Positions 39,372-42,264 of a stretch of DNA of 42,264 nt are shown piece after piece. Below the pieces are notes generated by a model that did no database searches, was not told where the DNA came from, and was given only the letters and a program-made list of their open reading frames with translations. Source of the stretch: Lachnospiraceae bacterium UBA4348. GTDB lineage: Bacteria > Bacillota > Clostridia > Lachnospirales > Lachnospiraceae. Made by a program: the position numbers and the translations under genes. The first letter of the stretch is position 1; each line of letters begins with the position of its first letter. The stretch lies in the NCBI GenBank assembly GCA_002394165.1, contig DGTA01000058.1:1-42264 (forward strand). Reading direction: 5' to 3'.

Positions 39372-39632
39372 ATGACACAGGAAACAGAAAACAGCCGCAT
39401 CGCCGTGCTGGCGATCGTAGTGGAAGACCCGGAGAGCGCGGTCAGCATCAACGAGCTGCTGCATGAATACGGCCGCTATATCATCGGCCGGATGGGGATC
39501 CCTTATCCCGCAAGGGGACTTTCGCTGATCAGCGTGGCGATCGACGCTCCCGCAGACGCGATCAGCGCGCTGACCGGGAAGCTGGGGAAGATAGACGGCG
39601 TGACGGTCAGGACCGCTTACTCGAAAGTGTGA
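39372..39632 (+). CDS. TM1266-family hydrogenase-associated protein (ACT-like)
   Basis: 86 residues: RIAVLAIVVEDPESAVSINE, LLHEYGRYIIGRMGIPYPAR, GLSLISVAIDAPADAISAL, TGKLGKIDGVTVRTAYSKV. This is the small ferredoxin-like alpha/beta protein named for T. maritima TM1266, found next to hydE/F/G and suspected to be a regulator. GGAGGAGAG lies a few bases before the chosen ATG; ATGs upstream in frame (from about 39345) have weaker sites. Placed between hydF and hydE, as in many Clostridia. Confidence 0.87.
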   Translation: MTQETENSRIAVLAIVVEDPESAVSINELLHEYGRYIIGRMGIPYPARGLSLISVAIDAPADAISALTGKLGKIDGVTVRTAYSKV

Positions 39633-39654
39633 GATGTTTTTTGAGGGCCAGACA

Positions 39655-40767
39655 ATGAATATGGAAGAAACAAGGCAGCTGATCGACAAACTGTTCGAAC
39701 AGGCCGATCTTGAAGATGCACAGCTGGAGTCGCTCATCGACGGAAGAACCGATGAAGCGGCTTCTTACCTTTTTGAAAAAGCGAGAGTGCGCCGGAATGA
39801 GAACTACGGAAACAAGGTCTTCCTGCGCGGATTGATCGAGTTCACGAACTACTGCCGCAACAACTGCTATTACTGCGGGATCCGATGCGGCAATACCGGA
39901 TGTGAGCGCTACCGGCTCAGCACGCAGCAGATCGCACAGTGTGCGGATCAGGGATATGAACTCGGCTTCAGGACATTTGTCCTGCAGGGAGGAGAGGATC
40001 CTTACTACACGGATGAGATGATCGCCGGCATCGTCAGGCAGCTGAAGGAAGCTCATCCGGACTGCGCTGTGACGCTCTCCATCGGGGAGAGAACGAAGGA
40101 GACCTACCGGCTCTGGTATGAGGCGGGGGCTGACCGGTATCTGCTCCGCCATGAGACCGCCGACAAGGCCCACTATGAAAAGCTGCATCCGGCGTCCATG
40201 AGCTTTGAGAACCGGATGCGGTGCCTGTATGATCTCAAGGAGATCGGCTTCCAGACCGGCGCCGGCATGATGCTCGAATCACCTTTCCAGACGACGGCGA
40301 ATATCGTGAAGGATCTTCGGTTCATGCAGGACTTAAAGCCTGAGATGATCGGGATCGGCCCGTTCATCCCGCATAAGGACACTCCCTTCCGGGATCATGA
40401 GGCGGGAAGTGCAAAGCTTACGCTTTTCATGCTCGGCATCCTGCGGCTGATGTTCCCGGAGGCGCTGATCCCGGCAACAACGGCGCTCGGGACGGTGGAC
40501 GGCCGGGGGCGCGAGAAGGGAATAGAGGCCGGGGCAAATGTGGTGATGCCGAATCTGTCGCCGGCCGGTGTGAGAGAAAAATACCTCCTCTATGACGGCA
40601 AGATCTGCACCGGGGATGAGGCGGCCGTCTGCATCGACTGTATGAAGAGACGGATCGCCTCCGTCGGATGCGAGGCGGTGGTCGCCAGGGGAGACGTGAA
40701 GGGATATGCGGGCCGTAAGCTGTCCGGGAAGGCGATGACGGACACCCGGCAAGTGATAATGCCTTGA
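39655..40767 (+). CDS. hydE: [FeFe]-hydrogenase maturase HydE (radical SAM)
   Basis: 370 residues. The radical-SAM motif C-x3-C-x2-C is at Cys67, Cys71, Cys74 (FTNYCRNNCYYCGIR). ERYRLSTQQIAQCADQGYEL, GFRTFVLQGGEDPYYTD, TLSIGERTKETYRLWYEAGA and DRYLLRHETADKAHYEKLHP are typical of HydE, which helps make the dithiomethylamine bridge of the H-cluster. GAGGG precedes the ATG at 39655; the in-frame ATG at 39634 has none. It ends at a new promoter overlapping its stop codon. Confidence 0.95.
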   Translation: MNMEETRQLIDKLFEQADLEDAQLESLIDGRTDEAASYLFEKARVRRNENYGNKVFLRGLIEFTNYCRNNCYYCGIRCGNTGCERYRLSTQQIAQCADQGYELGFRTFVLQGGEDPYYTDEMIAGIVRQLKEAHPDCAVTLSIGERTKETYRLWYEAGADRYLLRHETADKAHYEKLHPASMSFENRMRCLYDLKEIGFQTGAGMMLESPFQTTANIVKDLRFMQDLKPEMIGIGPFIPHKDTPFRDHEAGSAKLTLFMLGILRLMFPEALIPATTALGTVDGRGREKGIEAGANVVMPNLSPAGVREKYLLYDGKICTGDEAAVCIDCMKRRIASVGCEAVVARGDVKGYAGRKLSGKAMTDTRQVIMP

Positions 40768-40793
40768 CAAAGAAGAACCGGTTCTTGTATACT
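40764..40793 (+). promoter_or_regulatory. Hydrogenase operon promoter with a 14-bp palindrome in the spacer
   Basis: TTGACA (40764-40769, perfect) and TATACT (40788-40793) with an 18-base spacer. Inside the spacer AAGAACCGGTTCTT (40773-40786) is a perfect palindrome, well placed for a dimeric repressor or an activator of the MerR type. The -35 overlaps the hydE stop. Further TTGT/ACAA repeats lie at 40825-40844 (TTGTCAGACAA and TTGTACAA). Confidence 0.8.
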
Positions 40794-40854
40794 TTTAATA
40801 CCTATGAGTGCTGATAATATGGTATTGTCAGACAAATTGTACAAGGAGGATATT

Positions 40855-41343
40855 ATGGCTCGTCTAAGTGAAACAGCTGTCGCAAAAATCAATGAAATTT
40901 GCGACAGGTACTCCGACGAACGGACTCCTCTGATGATGATCCTCAGTGACATCCAGAAGGAGTACGGCTACATTCCGCTTGAGGTTCAGCAGATCGTTTC
41001 CGAGAGAACCGGTGCCAGCGTTGCGGAAATCTATGGTGTAGTGACCTTCTACTCATTTTTCTCTCTGAAACCGAAGGGAAAATATGTAGTAGGATGCTGT
41101 CTCGGAACCGCATGCTACGTCAAGGGCGCTCAGGGCGTTATTGACAAGTTCTCAGAGATCCTGGGCATCGGCCCCGGCGAGACGACTGAAGACGGAATGT
41201 TCACGATCGATGCGCTCCGCTGCATCGGCGCTTGCGGTATCGCCCCCGCGGTATCCATCAACGGCAAGGTTTACCCGAAGGTCGCTGTGAGCAGTGTACC
41301 GAAGATCGTTGAAGAACTTCGAAAGGAAGGAGGCGCTGCGTAA
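40855..41343 (+). CDS. hydC: NAD-linked hydrogenase NuoE-like subunit (HydC/HndA)
   Basis: 162 residues of the thioredoxin-like [2Fe-2S] ferredoxin family. Cluster ligands are in GCCLGTACYVKG (Cys82, Cys87) and CIGACGIAPAVSING (Cys123, Cys127). The N-terminal helical part (ICDRYSDERTPLMMILSDIQ) matches NuoE/HydC. It is the small electron-carrying subunit of the electron-bifurcating [FeFe]-hydrogenase or a related NAD(P)-linked complex. AAGGAGG lies seven bases before the ATG at 40855; the in-frame ATG at 40804 has no site. Its stop overlaps the next start by one base. Confidence 0.92.
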   Translation: MARLSETAVAKINEICDRYSDERTPLMMILSDIQKEYGYIPLEVQQIVSERTGASVAEIYGVVTFYSFFSLKPKGKYVVGCCLGTACYVKGAQGVIDKFSEILGIGPGETTEDGMFTIDALRCIGACGIAPAVSINGKVYPKVAVSSVPKIVEELRKEGGAA

Positions 41344-42264
41344 TGATCAAAAGTTTTGAAGAACTGGCTCAGAAACAGGCCGCCTGTACCTCCTGCCTGG
41401 AGGCAAAGTTTAAAGGAGAGACCGGAAAACGCGCCATCATGCTCTGCGGCGGTACCGGATGTCTTTCCTCCAATTCTGCTGAGATCAGAGAAAAATTCGT
41501 GAAGATCATCGAGGAAAAAGGTCTGGCTGACAAGTTCACCGTCAACCAGGTCGGCTGCTTCGGTTTCTGCTCTCAGGGACCGTTCGTCAAGATCTATCCC
41601 GAAAACACGCTGTATCGTATGGTCAGCCTGGACGATGTCGAAGAGATCGTCGAGAAGGACCTGATCGGCGGCGAGATCGTTGACCGCCTCCTGTATGTGG
41701 ATCCCGCCACGCATGAAAAGGTTGCGAGCCAGGAAGATATCACTTTCTATAAGAAACAGGTCCGTATCGCGCTTCATGGCTGCGGCAGGATCAATCCCGA
41801 GGAGATCGATGAGGCTCTCGGCGCAGGCGCATTCGAAGGCCTTGCAAAAGCCCTGAAGATGGACCGCGCGGATGTCATCAAAGAGATCCTTGACTCCGGC
41901 CTTCGCGGACGCGGCGGCGGCGGATTCCCCACCGGACGCAAATGGCAGTTTGCCTATGCTCAGCCGGACGGCGAAAAATATGTTGTCTGTAACGGTGACG
42001 AAGGTGACCCGGGTGCATTCATGGATCGTTCCATCCTTGAAGGTAATCCCCTGGCAGTCATCGAAGGTATGGTCATTGCCGGTTATGCGATCGGCGCTCA
42101 GAACGGTTACTTCTATGTCCGTGCCGAGTATCCCATCGCTGTGAACCGTCTGCGCATCGCCATCAGACAGGCTGAAGAGATCGGCCTTCTCGGCGATAAC
42201 ATCCTGGGAACGGATTTCTCATTCCGCTGCCATATCCGCCTCGGCGCCGGCGCTTTCGTCTGCG
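41343..42264 (+). CDS. hydB: NAD-linked hydrogenase NuoF-like subunit (HydB/HndC), cut by window edge
   Basis: The first 307 residues are in view. An N-terminal [2Fe-2S] thioredoxin-like domain has LCGGTGCLSS and VGCFGFCSQGPFVKIYP. Then comes the NuoF core: RGRGGGGFPTGRKWQFA (NADH/FMN-binding glycine-rich loop) and CNGDEGDPGAFMDRSILEGN. In full proteins a 4Fe-4S and extra ferredoxin motifs follow; these and the catalytic HydA would be to the right. This subunit oxidises or reduces NAD(H) at FMN and is the likely bifurcation site. GGAGG lies nine bases before the ATG, inside the upstream gene. Confidence 0.93.
   Translation, partial: MIKSFEELAQKQAACTSCLEAKFKGETGKRAIMLCGGTGCLSSNSAEIREKFVKIIEEKGLADKFTVNQVGCFGFCSQGPFVKIYPENTLYRMVSLDDVEEIVEKDLIGGEIVDRLLYVDPATHEKVASQEDITFYKKQVRIALHGCGRINPEEIDEALGAGAFEGLAKALKMDRADVIKEILDSGLRGRGGGGFPTGRKWQFAYAQPDGEKYVVCNGDEGDPGAFMDRSILEGNPLAVIEGMVIAGYAIGAQNGYFYVRAEYPIAVNRLRIAIRQAEEIGLLGDNILGTDFSFRCHIRLGAGAFVC

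Noticed and set aside
1..42264. CRISPR arrays, tRNA/rRNA genes, phage integrase or intact insertion sequences
   Set aside because: No regularly spaced repeats, no cloverleaf with a TTC-type arm and no transposase or integrase frame was found on either strand by reading.

Overview
The window looks like chromosomal DNA from an anaerobic, moderately GC-rich Clostridia species, most likely Lachnospiraceae or a close gut relative. The evidence is an NAD-linked [FeFe]-hydrogenase (NuoE/NuoF-like subunits plus HydF, HydE and a TM1266-type protein), a CD1871A-type CXXC membrane protein, strong AGGAGG ribosome binding sites with some GTG/TTG starts, a manganese-type riboswitch, and many small transport/regulation operons. 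I see no tRNA, rRNA, CRISPR array, phage or intact insertion sequence.

Region by region. 1-1.6 kb: the last 12 codons of an unknown gene, a shared terminator, a minus-strand YdcF-type membrane protein and a broken AbrB/MazE-type gene. 1.5-3 kb: a strong promoter, a yybP-ykoY-like (Mn2+) riboswitch with terminator, and an ArsB/NhaD-type permease. 3-3.6 kb: decayed genes, including a threonine synthase remnant. 3.6-6.7 kb: an operon for thiol/electron transfer at the membrane (secreted TlpA-type thioredoxin with a CnaB-like tail, a CD1871A-like membrane protein, and a NapH-like polyferredoxin fused to a second TlpA domain). 6.7-9.4 kb (minus strand): two coupled small membrane proteins, then KdpE and a shortened KdpD, behind a possible small RNA or leader. 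9.6-11.5 kb: TRAP transporter permeases without a binding protein. 11.5-14.4 kb: a TetR-type regulator with a pair of operators flanking its own promoter, an MFS exporter and a CPBP protease. 14.4-17.6 kb: ribokinase, DUF1349 protein, ferredoxin-type aldo/keto reductase and a NUDIX hydrolase. 17.6-22.1 kb: histidine phosphatase (minus), fructosamine kinase, ECF-type sigma factor, its probable membrane anti-sigma factor, a 203-bp palindromic repeat element, and a YfbK-type von Willebrand lipoprotein behind an ECF-like promoter. 22.2-31.5 kb: a domain-permuted GH3 beta-glucosidase, two-domain PPK2, a class A beta-lactamase-like protein, a CNNM/CorC membrane protein, an alpha/beta hydrolase and an M32 carboxypeptidase.

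31.5-42.3 kb is the most interesting part. A consensus promoter drives a structured leader ending in an intrinsic terminator. A NifH-like ATPase and two different NifD/NifK-like proteins follow, then a FecBCD-type metal/chelate ABC transporter, and then, still co-directional with gaps of at most 75 bases, the H-cluster maturases HydF and HydE with a TM1266-like protein. A fresh promoter carrying a perfect 14-bp palindrome then starts the NAD-linked hydrogenase operon, which runs off the right edge. The nitrogenase-like enzyme keeps the NifH cluster cysteines and cysteines at P-cluster-like positions. By eye it lacks the FeMo-cofactor cysteine, and no nifB, nifE or nifN is in view, so it is unlikely to be a classical nitrogenase. 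Its substrate is unknown. A chelated metal or tetrapyrrole brought in by the adjacent transporter is one reasonable hypothesis; another is a link to hydrogenase or iron metabolism.
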